Below are positions 21,145 through 30,399 of a stretch of 64,000 nt of DNA, in pieces. A program made the position numbers and the translations under genes. A model generated the notes under the pieces. That model ran no database searches. It saw only the letters and a program-made list of their open reading frames with translations, and was not told the DNA's origin. The stretch is from contig NZ_CP061378.1 in the NCBI RefSeq assembly GCF_015624485.1, positions 6,262,001-6,326,000 of the forward strand, read 5' to 3'. Source of the DNA: Bradyrhizobium genosp. L. GTDB lineage: Bacteria; Pseudomonadota; Alphaproteobacteria; Rhizobiales; Xanthobacteraceae. Each line of letters opens with the position of its first letter. Positions within the stretch are counted from its first letter, which is position 1.

Positions 21145-22748
21145 GCGAGAGAAGCTATCTCACCACTGACTACACGCTGCGATCATGGTTCCTGACGACG
21201 GACCACAAGCGGATCGCGATCCTGTATTTCGCGAGCCTGATCTTCTTTTTCTTCATCGGCGGCGCGGCCGCCACCGCGATCCGGATCGAGCTGGCGACGC
21301 CGCAGGCCGATCTTGTCAGCTCGGACGTCTATAATCGCCTGTTCACCATGCATGGCATTATCATGGTGTGGTTCTTCCTGATCCCATCGATTCCCAACAC
21401 GCTCGGCAACTTCATTGTGCCGCTGATGATCGGTGCGCGCGATCTCGCCTTCCCCCGGCTGAACCTGATGAGCTGGTACATCTTCATGCTGGGCGGTTGC
21501 ACCACGCTGTTTGCGATTCTGGCGGGCGGCGTCGATACCGGCTGGACGTTCTACACACCATTCTCGACGCTCTATTCCAACAGCTATGTGATCGTCGCGG
21601 CTGCCGGCGTCTTCATCGCCGGCTTCTCGTCGATCCTGACCGGGCTCAATTTCATCGTCACCATCCACCGCCTCCGTGCCCCGGGATTGACTTGGTATCG
21701 GCTGCCGCTTTTCCTGTGGTCGCTCTACGCGACCTCAGTCATCCTGGTCCTGGCAACACCGGTGCTCGCGATCACGCTGCTGCTGATGGCGACCGAACGC
21801 TTCTTCGGCGTCGGCATCTTCGATCCCAGGATCGGTGGCGATCCGCTGCTGTTCCAGCATCTGTTCTGGTTCTACTCGCATCCCGCGGTCTACATCATGA
21901 TCCTGCCGGGCATGGGAGTGATCAACGAGCTGATTTCCTGCTTCTCGCGCAAGCAGGTGTTCGGCTACAAGTTCGTGGCGTGGTGCAGCCTCGCCATCGC
22001 CGCGGTCGGCTTCCTGGTCTGGGGCCACCACATGTTCGTCAGCGGCCAGTCGCTGGTTGCAAGCCTCGTGTTCTCCTTCATGAGCTTCATCGTCGCGGTG
22101 CCCTCAGCGATAAAGGTGTTCAACTGGACCGCGACGCTACATAAGGGCTCGATCCATTTCGACGCGCCCATGCTCTATGCGCTGGCCTTCATCGGCCTGT
22201 TCACGATCGGAGGTCTCACTGGCCTGTTCCTCGCCTGCCTCGCCTTCGACGTGCACGCGACCGACACCTATTTTGTCGTCGCGCATTTCCACTACATCAT
22301 GGTCGGCGGCATGGTGACGGCCTATTTCGGCGGCCTGCATTATTGGTGGCCGAAGATCACCGGGCGGCTCTATTCGGAATATTGGGCGCGCACGGCGGCG
22401 GTGCTGATCTTCTTCGGCTTCAATCTGACCTTCTTTCCGCAATTCATTCTCGGGGCAGAGGGCATGCCGCGGCGCTATCACGTCTATCCCCCGGAATTTC
22501 AAGTCTGGAACGTGCTGTCCTCCGGGGGCGCCACCATCCTCGCCGTCGCCTATCTGATGCCGCTGTTCTACCTCGGCTATTCCGCATTCTTCGGCAAACG
22601 CGCGCCGGCGAATCCCTGGAACGCGCCCGGCCTCGAATGGCAGACGTCCTCGCCGCCGCCGGAGTTCAACTTTGAGACACAGCCGGTGGTGACGCGCGAG
22701 CCGTATCAATACAACGAGCGTTTCGAGGCGGAGCCGCAAAATGCCTGA
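21141..22748 (+). CDS. coxA: Haem-copper oxidase subunit I (A2 family)
   Basis: This 535-residue protein has 12 or so helices and all metal ligands: His71 and His384 for haem a, His382 for haem a3, and His247, His296 and His297 for CuB. Tyr251 is the residue that cross-links to His247. Where A1-type oxidases have Glu in the GHPEVY motif, this one has Tyr245-Ser246 and Ala249 ([14 protein letters not shown]), the mark of A2-type enzymes such as thermophile caa3 oxidases. A K-channel Lys candidate is Lys325. It reduces oxygen to water and pumps protons. It overlaps coxC by 8 bases. Confidence 0.94.
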   Translation: MSERSYLTTDYTLRSWFLTTDHKRIAILYFASLIFFFFIGGAAATAIRIELATPQADLVSSDVYNRLFTMHGIIMVWFFLIPSIPNTLGNFIVPLMIGARDLAFPRLNLMSWYIFMLGGCTTLFAILAGGVDTGWTFYTPFSTLYSNSYVIVAAAGVFIAGFSSILTGLNFIVTIHRLRAPGLTWYRLPLFLWSLYATSVILVLATPVLAITLLLMATERFFGVGIFDPRIGGDPLLFQHLFWFYSHPAVYIMILPGMGVINELISCFSRKQVFGYKFVAWCSLAIAAVGFLVWGHHMFVSGQSLVASLVFSFMSFIVAVPSAIKVFNWTATLHKGSIHFDAPMLYALAFIGLFTIGGLTGLFLACLAFDVHATDTYFVVAHFHYIMVGGMVTAYFGGLHYWWPKITGRLYSEYWARTAAVLIFFGFNLTFFPQFILGAEGMPRRYHVYPPEFQVWNVLSSGGATILAVAYLMPLFYLGYSAFFGKRAPANPWNAPGLEWQTSSPPPEFNFETQPVVTREPYQYNERFEAEPQNA

Positions 22749-23385
22749 GAGCTCCGCCTTCGCCCCGCAATATGCATCGATCCCACACCGCGACCACACC
22801 GCGGAACTCGGCATGTGGGTGTTCATCGCAACGGAAGTGCTGCTGTTCGGCGGCCTGATCCTCGCCTATTTCGTCTACCGGCACGCTTTCCCACAAGGCT
22901 TCGCCGCAGGCAGCCGGCACACCGAGATCGTGATCGGCACCACTAACACGGCCGTCCTGTTGACGTCGAGCTTTCTGGTGGCGTGGGCCGTCGAGATCTT
23001 TTCGCCGGCCACCACTGGGATCGTCACATGGCTGCTGATCGGTGCGGCGTGTCTCGGCCTTGTCTTCATCGTGCTCAAAGGCATCGAGTACCGCGGGGAA
23101 TATGACGAACATCTGGTGCCCGGGATCGACTTCCAGTTCGCTGGCTCAAAAGCCAATGGGGCCCAGCTGTTCTTTGTCTTCTACTTCATCGCCACCGCAA
23201 TCCACGCCCTGCACATGCTGATCGGGATCTGCCTGCTGGTCACGCTCACGATCATCTGCCGGAAGGCGCCGACGACGCGCCATCGCGCGGCCCTGCACAG
23301 CGCGGCGCTGTACTGGCATTTCGTCGACGTAGTCTGGATCTTCCTGTTCGCGCTGATCTACCTGCCCGGAAGGTCTGCGTCATGA
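22741..23385 (+). CDS. coxC: Cytochrome c oxidase subunit III
   Basis: This 214-residue membrane protein has five helices and subunit III signatures: [19 protein letters not shown] with a membrane Glu, [19 protein letters not shown], and [20 protein letters not shown]. It lacks the first two helices of the seven-helix form, as is normal for short bacterial versions. It supports proton uptake and stability of subunit I. ATGA-type overlap couples it to the subunit IV gene. Confidence 0.9.
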   Translation: MPESSAFAPQYASIPHRDHTAELGMWVFIATEVLLFGGLILAYFVYRHAFPQGFAAGSRHTEIVIGTTNTAVLLTSSFLVAWAVEIFSPATTGIVTWLLIGAACLGLVFIVLKGIEYRGEYDEHLVPGIDFQFAGSKANGAQLFFVFYFIATAIHALHMLIGICLLVTLTIICRKAPTTRHRAALHSAALYWHFVDVVWIFLFALIYLPGRSAS

Positions 23386-23657
23386 CGGACTGGCGACCAC
23401 CGATTGCTCTTGTTGGAGCCTGGCTCGCCCTGCTGGCCTTGCTGGCGCTGACGGTGACTCTGGCTTACGTGCCGCTCGGAGCCGGCAATGGCGTCGTGGC
23501 CCTGACCATCGGCACGATCAAGGCAGGCCTTGTCGCGGCCATCTTCATGGAGCTGCGACATCGCGGCGGTCTCACGCTCGTCTTCGCCGGCGCGGGACTG
23601 TTCTGGTTTGGAATCCTGCTATGGCTTGGATCAATGGATTTCCTGACGCGGACGTGA
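23382..23657 (+). CDS. coxD: Cytochrome c oxidase subunit IV (prokaryotic)
   Basis: This 91-residue protein has three hydrophobic helices: WLALLALLALTVTLAYV, a middle helix containing TIGTIKAGLVAAIFMEL, and VFAGAGLFWFGILLWLG. The pattern, including the Lys in the second helix and MELRHRGGLT, matches COX4_pro proteins at the end of caa3 operons. The helical anchor stabilises the oxidase. Its end lies 15 bases from the converging cytochrome c gene. Confidence 0.85.
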   Translation: MTDWRPPIALVGAWLALLALLALTVTLAYVPLGAGNGVVALTIGTIKAGLVAAIFMELRHRGGLTLVFAGAGLFWFGILLWLGSMDFLTRT

Positions 23658-23672
23658 GGTTCAGTTCGTCCT

Positions 23673-24902
23673 TCAGTTCGTCCTGGCGTCGAGCGCCGCG
23701 CGCTCTTTCCTGGCCTCGTCCTCACTGACCGGTGGGGCCTTGCCCCAGTGGTTGCGGACGTAAGTCGCAACCGCCGCAACCTGCGCATCGTTCAATTGCC
23801 AGCCGAACGCGGGCATGGCGGGGCCAGTCGGCTCCTTGTCGGTCGCGACGCTCTGCGCGCCCTGGAAGATCACGCGCAGCACCGTCGTAGGGTCGCCCGT
23901 GTTAACGGTCGCCGCGTGTGCGAGGTTCGGGATGAGATCGGGAACGCCTGATCCATCCGACTTGTGACAGGCCGAGCAGAGGTCCTGATAGATCGCACCG
24001 CCCGCGGCCATCACATGCGCGTCCGCCGAGCTGTCCGCTGCGGGCTTCGGCCCCGAAACGTCTTTCAGATAGGTCGCCATCGCCTTGATGTCGTCCTCGC
24101 TGAGCTTCGACGTCGAGAGCTCGACAACTTCGCCCATCAGGCCAGCCGCTGCCGCAAACCGGTTGTGGCCGGTCTTGAGATATTGCGCGAGATCGTCGGC
24201 CGACCAGTCCGCAAGCGGTCCCTGCCCGCTGGTGATATCAGGCGCGACCCATCCCTGGAGCGTGTAGCCCTGCAGCTTTTTGTCGGACTTGTCGCCGCCC
24301 AACACCGTCTTCGGCGTATGGCAGGCGCCGCAGTGACCGGGGCCTTCGACGAGATAGGCGCCGCGATTCCACTGCTTCGACTTGTCCTGCTGCTCCAAGA
24401 ACTGGCCCGGTCTGAAATAGAGCCTGTCCCAGACCGTCATCGCCATGCGCTGGTTCAGCGGGAACGGCAGCCTGTTAGCGGCCACCGGATTATGAACCGG
24501 TTCGACCGTCGACAGATAAGCGCGAATGTCCTTGATGTCCTCTTGCGTCATACGCGCGAAGTAAGGAAACGGCATGGCCGGATAGAGCCGCTTGCCGTCG
24601 CGGCGCATACCTTTCCGCACGGCCGCGTCAAACTCCTCGTCGCTCCAGGCGCCGATCCCGGTCTCCTGATCCGGCGTGATGTTGGGCGCGACCAGCACGC
24701 CGAACGGCGTTTCAATGGGGCGGCCGCCGCTAAGGGGATGATCGCTACCCGGGACCGTATGGCAGCTGCCGCAATCGGCCGCAACAGCCAGATAGCGTCC
24801 GCGCTCGACGGCGGCGAAATCCTGCACGCCCGCCCCCATAGCGCCGCAAATTCCGGAAGCGAGCGCGAGCGCAGCGAGAGCGAGTTGTGCAACTCTACGC
24901 AT
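23673..24902 (-). CDS. Triheme membrane cytochrome c subunit of a GMC dehydrogenase
   Basis: This 409-residue exported protein has a signal peptide (LALAALALASGICGAMG) and three haem c motifs: CGSCH near residue 40, CGACH near 200 and CSACH near 315. Each is followed by a Met-bearing region (for example GPAMPAFGWQL for the third). This layout is that of the cytochrome subunit of membrane gluconate, alcohol or fructose dehydrogenases, which passes electrons from the FAD subunit to ubiquinone. It overlaps the FAD subunit gene by 8 bases. Confidence 0.9.
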   Translation of the reverse strand: MRRVAQLALAALALASGICGAMGAGVQDFAAVERGRYLAVAADCGSCHTVPGSDHPLSGGRPIETPFGVLVAPNITPDQETGIGAWSDEEFDAAVRKGMRRDGKRLYPAMPFPYFARMTQEDIKDIRAYLSTVEPVHNPVAANRLPFPLNQRMAMTVWDRLYFRPGQFLEQQDKSKQWNRGAYLVEGPGHCGACHTPKTVLGGDKSDKKLQGYTLQGWVAPDITSGQGPLADWSADDLAQYLKTGHNRFAAAAGLMGEVVELSTSKLSEDDIKAMATYLKDVSGPKPAADSSADAHVMAAGGAIYQDLCSACHKSDGSGVPDLIPNLAHAATVNTGDPTTVLRVIFQGAQSVATDKEPTGPAMPAFGWQLNDAQVAAVATYVRNHWGKAPPVSEDEARKERAALDARTN

Positions 24903-26673
24903 TGATCAGCTGCCCAGGTTTCTTGAGATATTGGGCGCGGATCGCATCGGCCGCCCAATAGGCGAGCGCAGCGACAGTACCGGTCGGGTTGTAGCCGGCG
25001 TTCTGCGGAAACGCGCTGGCGCCAAGTACGAACAGGTTTGGCACGTCCCAACTCTGGAGGTAGCGGTTCAGCGCGCTCGTGTTGGGATCCACTCCCATGA
25101 TCGCGCCGCCGCACAGATGCGTGGTCTGGTATTTGGTGATGTCGTAGGGCGCCTTGCGATACTCCTTGTGGACCTGCTTTGCGCCCATCGCCTGAAATAT
25201 CTCGGCGAGCTTGTCGGTCAGGAATGTGTTCTGCTTGATCTCGTTGTCGTGGAAATCCATGGTGATCCGCACCAGCGGCCGGTTGAAGCGGTCCTTGTAG
25301 GTGGGGTCAAGATCGACATAAACGTCGCGGTAGCTGTACATGCTGCCGTGGACGCCGGTCCCGGGCTTGATGGCGCTCTGATAGTTCTCCTTGACGGCCT
25401 TCTTCCACGCCGCGCCCCAAAGCGGCGTGCCCGGCGGCACCGGCGTGGTTTCGATCGGCCGGCCATTGGTTTGCACATTCCCCATGTAACCGCCGCCGAC
25501 GAAGCCGTGCGGACCGTGATCGAAATTGTCGCCGTTGAATTCGTCGATGCACATTCCGATCGCGCCTGACGCGATGAAGGGATTGAAGACAAATTTCACC
25601 GGATCGAAGAAGCTGACGACGTCGGAGATGGTCTGGTGGGTGAAGTTGCGGCCGATCACGCCGGTATTGGCCGCCGGGTCATAGGCCTTGCCGATACCCG
25701 ACAGCAGGAGGAGCTGGACGTTGAAGATCGTGTAGGCCGAGAGCACGACGAGGTCGGCCGGCTGCTCCCATTCGTCGCCCGCGCTGTCGACAAAGGTCAC
25801 GCCGGCGGCGCGCTTGCCGGAGCCGTCGACATTAATCCGCGTGACCTCGCTGTTGTCACGGGCCATGAAGTTGGGCTTGCGGATCAGTGCCGGCAGGATC
25901 GTGGTCTGCGGCGAGGCCTTTGAATAGTTGCCGCAGCCGAACCACTCGCAGAAGCCGCAATAGGTGCAGGGCCCGAGGCGAACACCGAGGGGATTTTGGT
26001 ACGGTCGCGACATGTTGCCGGAGGGCTGCGGGAACGGCTTGTAGCCGAGCTCGCGCGCCGCCTTGCCGAACAGCGTGTGACCGAACGGCTGCTCCTGCGG
26101 CGGATTGGGATAGGCGCGCGAACGCGGTCCCTCGAACTGGTTGCCGCCGTCCATGATTTTGCCCTTGATGTTGCCGGCCTGGCCGGACGTGCCGCAGAGA
26201 TATTCGAACCGGTCGTAATGCGGCTCGAGCTCGTCATAGGTCACGCCCCAATCCTGGATGGTCATGTCGTCGGGCAGAAAACCGGCGCCATAGCGCTCGG
26301 TCAGATGCGTCTTCAAGACGAAGTCCGAGGGCAGGAAGCGCCAGGTCTCGGCATTCCAGTGCACCCCTCCTCCGCCGACGCCGTTCGGCGGCATGAAGGC
26401 GCCCCAGCTTCGGATCGGTAGCGCTGCCTCGCTCATCTTGTTGCGGAAAGTGAAAGTGGTCTGGCCCGGCCTCAGGAACAGCTCGTGCCTGATGCGGTAG
26501 CGCAATTCGTCAGCCGCATAGCCCGGCGGGTAGTCGGTTGCGGTATTGCGCCACGGGCCACGCTCAATTGCGATGACGTCGAGCCCGGCGTCGGCGAGCT
26601 CATGGGCCATGATCGAGCCGGTCCAGCCGAGCCCGATGATGATGACGTCCTTCCGCGGGAGCTTACGGGCCAT
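24895..26673 (-). CDS. GMC-family FAD dehydrogenase, gluconate 2-dehydrogenase-like large subunit
   Basis: This 592-residue enzyme has the N-terminal FAD site IIGLGWTGSIMAHELADAG with Glu at the end of strand 2 (VIAIERG). A cysteine cluster CTYCGFCEWFGC near residue 235 is known in related dehydrogenases to hold an iron-sulfur centre that links FAD to the cytochrome. The C-terminal GMC part has HLCGGAIMG and NAGYNPTGTVAALAYWAAD with the catalytic His/Asn region. It oxidises a sugar, sugar acid or polyol in the periplasm; the substrate cannot be read from sequence. Its own leader is lacking, so it may ride out with the Tat-exported small subunit. Confidence 0.88.
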   Translation of the reverse strand: MARKLPRKDVIIIGLGWTGSIMAHELADAGLDVIAIERGPWRNTATDYPPGYAADELRYRIRHELFLRPGQTTFTFRNKMSEAALPIRSWGAFMPPNGVGGGGVHWNAETWRFLPSDFVLKTHLTERYGAGFLPDDMTIQDWGVTYDELEPHYDRFEYLCGTSGQAGNIKGKIMDGGNQFEGPRSRAYPNPPQEQPFGHTLFGKAARELGYKPFPQPSGNMSRPYQNPLGVRLGPCTYCGFCEWFGCGNYSKASPQTTILPALIRKPNFMARDNSEVTRINVDGSGKRAAGVTFVDSAGDEWEQPADLVVLSAYTIFNVQLLLLSGIGKAYDPAANTGVIGRNFTHQTISDVVSFFDPVKFVFNPFIASGAIGMCIDEFNGDNFDHGPHGFVGGGYMGNVQTNGRPIETTPVPPGTPLWGAAWKKAVKENYQSAIKPGTGVHGSMYSYRDVYVDLDPTYKDRFNRPLVRITMDFHDNEIKQNTFLTDKLAEIFQAMGAKQVHKEYRKAPYDITKYQTTHLCGGAIMGVDPNTSALNRYLQSWDVPNLFVLGASAFPQNAGYNPTGTVAALAYWAADAIRAQYLKKPGQLINA

Positions 26674-26682
26674 GTGTGACGC

Positions 26683-27408
26683 TCACGATTTTGCCGGGGT
26701 CCAGTCCGCGCGCCCCGCGATGCTGACGGGCGGATGCGGATAACGTTCGTTGTGACGACCGACCCAATCGCGATAATCGTAGCGAATGCCCGGAAAGCCG
26801 ATCATCTTCCAGCCGACCATGTCGATATTGCCGCCGTGAATGGGATCGGCAAAGAAGCCTTCGGGTACGTCCTTCAGCAGCGCCGAGAAGAATCCGAGGG
26901 CATCGACCCCATCGAACTTGACCTCGCCTGACTCAATTTTCCGCAACACATCATCCTGCGCGGTAGCATCGAGCTCCGCGAAGGATTTTCCGCCCTGGGT
27001 CGATTTGCAGTGCTTGTCGAGCGCGGCCAGCGCCTTGCGATAAAGCTCGGCATGGGTCATCGCCGATTGCGGCCCCTGCTCTTTGCTCCCTCTGGTGTAT
27101 GGCCCTAGCATGTAGAGGCCCTGGTTCGAGCCGTAGGGCCCTTTGAGCTGACGATCGATGAAGACCGCGCAGCCGGCGATCTTGCCGCCGGGCGTCTCCG
27201 GATCGGGCGGGATGATGCGATCGACGATCGCTTCCAACGCGCGGGCTTCATCGAGGGTGAAGAACTGCCAGGGACCTGGGCGCACCATCTCTGGCGGCGA
27301 GTTCGGATGGGGCGCCCACGGCACGTGATTGCGGATCACCGTCGCGCGCGTGAGGGATGTCGTCCCGACAAACCAGGCCGCGAGTGTCAAAAAGGTTCTG
27401 CGCTGCAT
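26683..27408 (-). CDS. Gluconate 2-dehydrogenase subunit 3 family, Tat-exported small subunit
   Basis: This 241-residue protein starts MQRRTFLTLAAWFVGTTSLT, a twin-arginine signal, and continues with the family pattern: FFTLDEARALEAIVDRIIPPD, then GCAVFIDRQLKGPYG, and a C-terminal DMVGWKMIGFPGIRYDYRDWVG. Such small subunits escort the FAD subunit through the Tat system and stabilise it. It is the first gene of the three-gene operon, with 9 bases to the FAD subunit. Confidence 0.88.
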   Translation of the reverse strand: MQRRTFLTLAAWFVGTTSLTRATVIRNHVPWAPHPNSPPEMVRPGPWQFFTLDEARALEAIVDRIIPPDPETPGGKIAGCAVFIDRQLKGPYGSNQGLYMLGPYTRGSKEQGPQSAMTHAELYRKALAALDKHCKSTQGGKSFAELDATAQDDVLRKIESGEVKFDGVDALGFFSALLKDVPEGFFADPIHGGNIDMVGWKMIGFPGIRYDYRDWVGRHNERYPHPPVSIAGRADWTPAKS

Positions 27409-27498
27409 GGAACATCCATCAGGCCCGTGTCGCCAACGTGAGCCGAATTTGGAGGTTCCTATGCGCAGGTTAGCCTTTGGTAGGAGCGCATCTCCACG

Positions 27499-27933
27499 CT
27501 AGATGCTGAGCAGCGCGATACCGAGCTCCAGCCGCTTCTTGCGGCGCAGATGAACCACGGTCTCCGTGATCGTCACTTCCAGCGTCGGCTGGACCGATCC
27601 CGACAACAGATGGCCGCCGCGCAGCGTGCCGTCCTGCAAGCCGAGCACGGCGTGAAGATGCAGGTTGGCGTTGCCTTCGTCGCCTTGCGCAACATCGCCG
27701 AGCAGGCTCAGCACCTCGCATTGCTCGTTCACCTCGATCGGCTTGTAGGTCTTGGCCGCGAAGTCGAACCAACCGAAATTCGCATGCGCGAAGGCGCCGA
27801 TCGCCGCGACCGAGGCGCCCGTGATGTTCTCCCGATTGGCAAATTCGGTGATGGATTTGAGGGCCTCCTCGCCCTGTTCCAAAATCAGGACAAACACGCG
27901 CTCGGCGCCGTCATTGATCGTCTACGATTTCAT
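27499..27933 (-). pseudogene. PPC/DUF296-domain gene with amber stop at codon 4
   Basis: From ATG 27933 the frame reads Met-Lys-Ser-TAG (27922-27924) and then continues uninterrupted TINDGAERVFVLILEQGEEAL through a full PPC domain: HANFGWFDFAAKTYKPIEV, then GNANLHLHAVLG with the conserved His pair, and a C-terminal strand EVTITETVVHLRRKK. The usual proteins of this family start MKS-K/T-I-DGAERVF, so one codon has become a stop. Translation could restart at GTG 27897 (132 residues), which would drop only strand 1. PPC proteins bind DNA or small ligands in plants and bacteria; the role here is unknown. Confidence 0.7.
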
Positions 27934-27960
27934 CCGACATTCCTACTGCTATGAGGTCTG

Positions 27961-30282
27961 TTACGCCGCCGAGATCGGCACCTCGCCGCCCTCGATGATC
28001 TCGGGCGGGACGTCCTTGAACAGCCGCACCGGCACCGACTTCGCCGCCGGCACCTTGCTGCCTTCGGCATAGTGCCAGAGGGGGATCAGCCCGTTGCATT
28101 CGGGGTAGTAGCCGGCGATGCTCCGGCGCGGGATATCATAGGGCACGACCTGAAGCTCGCTCAAGCTGCGCTCGACACCATCATTGGCCTCGGTCACCAG
28201 CGTGACCGTGTCTCCCGACTTCAGCCCGTCCGCCTCCATGTCAACCGGATTCATCAGCACGACGTAGCGGCTGCCCTGGATGCCGCGGAAGCGATCATCC
28301 TCGGTGTAGATCGTGGTGTTGAACTGCCCGTCGGCGCGCATGGTCATCAGCTCATACACGCCGTCACTCTCCTGCGGCGGAGCGAAGGCCGCCTCGGGCA
28401 CGGTGAAATTGGCCTTGCCGTTCGGCGTCTTCCATTTGCGCTCGCGCGCCGCCAGCGGCCGCGGAAAGCCGCCGGGCTCGAACATGCGCTTGTTGAAGTC
28501 CTTGAACTGATCGGGATAGGTCTGCTCAATGGCATCCCTGACGCGCGAATAGTCCGCGATCCAGCCGTCCCAATCGACCTTGGAGTTCGCCTTGAGGGTA
28601 GCCTTGGCGAGACCGGCGATGATCGCGGGCTCAGACAAGGCATGTTCAGCGACCGGCTTGCGCTGACCGCGCGAGCCATGAATGCAAGCGGTGGAATCCT
28701 CCATCGATACGGCCTGCGAGCCGCTGGCCTGCTCGTCGATCTCGATGCGGCCGAGACATGGCAGGAGGTAGGTGACTTCGCCCGGAACGATGTGGCTGCG
28801 ATTGAGTTTCGTTGCGATCTGCACCGACAGACGCAGGCCCGACCAGGCCGGCTCCATCAGCGAGCGCTCGGGGATTGCGCGCACGAAATTGCCGCCGAGA
28901 CTGACGAAGCCGCGAACGTCGCCCTTCAAAATGCCTTGGCAGGCGTCCACGGTGGAGAGACCGTCCCACCGCGGCGGCTCGAATCCGTAGAGGTCAGCAA
29001 GCTTGTCGAGCGGCACCAGCTTCGTCTTCTCGGAGATGCCGACCGTGCGCTGACCTTGGACGTTGGAATGCCCGCGGATCGGCGAGATGCCGGCGCCCGG
29101 CTTGCCGATATTGCCGCGCAGCAGCAGCAGATTGACAATCATCTTGGCGGTCTCGACGCCGTGCTTGTGCTGGGTGACGCCCATCCCATAATTGGCGATC
29201 ACGGCGTTGGCAGCCATATAGACGTTGGCGGCATCGATCGTCGCGGCGCGCGTGAGACCGGAGGCTCGCTCGATTGCGTCCCAGTCTTGCGCGCGGCAGA
29301 ACGCGGCAAACTCGTCGAAGCCCGACGTATGCTGCGCGATAAAGTCGACGTCCACGATGCGCGGCGATCCGTTCGCTCGTGCCAGATCATCCGATTCGAT
29401 CACACATTTGCAGATGCCGACAATCGCCGCAGCGTCGCCGCCGACGCGGACCTGATGATATTGCGTGCTGATGCGCGTGCCGCCCGCGATCATCTGCAGC
29501 GGGTTTTGCGGATTGACGAAGCGCTCGAGGCCCCGCTCCCGGAGCGGATTGAAGGTCACGATGGGCACGCCGCGCTGGGCTGCCTCCTGGAGCGGATGCA
29601 GCATCCGCGGTGCATTGGTCGTGGTGTTATGACCGAAGAAGAAAATGCAGTCGGTGTCGGCGAAATCCTTCAGCTGCACCGTGCCGACGGGAACTCCGAT
29701 GACCTGAGGCAACGCCACGGAGGTCGTCTCGTGGCACATGTTGGAGCTGTCGGGGAAATTGTTCGTTCCATACATCCGGCCGAACAGCTGGTACATGTAG
29801 CTGGCCTCGAGCGAGGCGCGGCCGGACGTGTACATGATGACCGAACGGGGATCGAGCCTATTGAGTTCGCTGCCGATCTCGCGGAACGTCTCGCTCCAGT
29901 CGACCGCCACGTATTTGTCACTGACCGGATCATAGCGCATTGGATGGGTCAACCGGCCCTGCTCCTCCAATTGATGATCGGACCAGCACCGCAGCTCGGT
30001 GAGCGTATGCTGAGCGAAAAACTCCGGCGTGACCGTCTTGCCGGTTATCTCCCAGGCGGTCGCCTTGGCGCCGTTCTCGCAGAATTCGAACGGATGCGGA
30101 TTTGCCGGCTTGGCCCAGGAGCAGCTCACGCACATGTAACCGCCGGGCTTGTTCTGCTTCAGCAGAATTTCGCTACCGAGGATCGCGACCTCTTCCTGCG
30201 TGAGAATGTGAACGACGGCGTTGAGCGAGCCCCAACCACCGGCGGGAGCATCATAATTTTCGACTTTGGCTTTCTGCCGCAT
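27961..30282 (-). CDS. FdhF/YdeP-family molybdopterin oxidoreductase
   Basis: This 773-residue soluble enzyme has an N-terminal Cys pair CVSC in GGYMCVSCSWAKPANPHPFE and a molybdopterin domain with HNTTTNAPR, AQRGVPIVTFNPLRERG, NYGMGVTQHKHG, KPGAGISPIRGHSNVQG. The C-terminal cofactor-binding barrel has PNGKANFTV, MTMRADGQFNT, GIQGSRYVVLMNP and DIPRRSIAGYYPE. The family includes E. coli YdeP (acid tolerance) and formate-dehydrogenase-like enzymes; the substrate is unproven. ATG 30282 behind GAAGGG is chosen over the longer frame. It is divergent from fdhD, whose product matures such enzymes. Confidence 0.88.
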   Translation of the reverse strand: MRQKAKVENYDAPAGGWGSLNAVVHILTQEEVAILGSEILLKQNKPGGYMCVSCSWAKPANPHPFEFCENGAKATAWEITGKTVTPEFFAQHTLTELRCWSDHQLEEQGRLTHPMRYDPVSDKYVAVDWSETFREIGSELNRLDPRSVIMYTSGRASLEASYMYQLFGRMYGTNNFPDSSNMCHETTSVALPQVIGVPVGTVQLKDFADTDCIFFFGHNTTTNAPRMLHPLQEAAQRGVPIVTFNPLRERGLERFVNPQNPLQMIAGGTRISTQYHQVRVGGDAAAIVGICKCVIESDDLARANGSPRIVDVDFIAQHTSGFDEFAAFCRAQDWDAIERASGLTRAATIDAANVYMAANAVIANYGMGVTQHKHGVETAKMIVNLLLLRGNIGKPGAGISPIRGHSNVQGQRTVGISEKTKLVPLDKLADLYGFEPPRWDGLSTVDACQGILKGDVRGFVSLGGNFVRAIPERSLMEPAWSGLRLSVQIATKLNRSHIVPGEVTYLLPCLGRIEIDEQASGSQAVSMEDSTACIHGSRGQRKPVAEHALSEPAIIAGLAKATLKANSKVDWDGWIADYSRVRDAIEQTYPDQFKDFNKRMFEPGGFPRPLAARERKWKTPNGKANFTVPEAAFAPPQESDGVYELMTMRADGQFNTTIYTEDDRFRGIQGSRYVVLMNPVDMEADGLKSGDTVTLVTEANDGVERSLSELQVVPYDIPRRSIAGYYPECNGLIPLWHYAEGSKVPAAKSVPVRLFKDVPPEIIEGGEVPISAA

Positions 30283-30399
30283 GGCGGGCCCTTCAGCTAC
30301 AAGCCCCGATCGGAAAACGGAAGGCGGCATCGCTGGTTCCTACGCATTCGGAACATTGCGCGCGCTGGCGCGTCGATATTTCGTCGCAGGACGAACATC

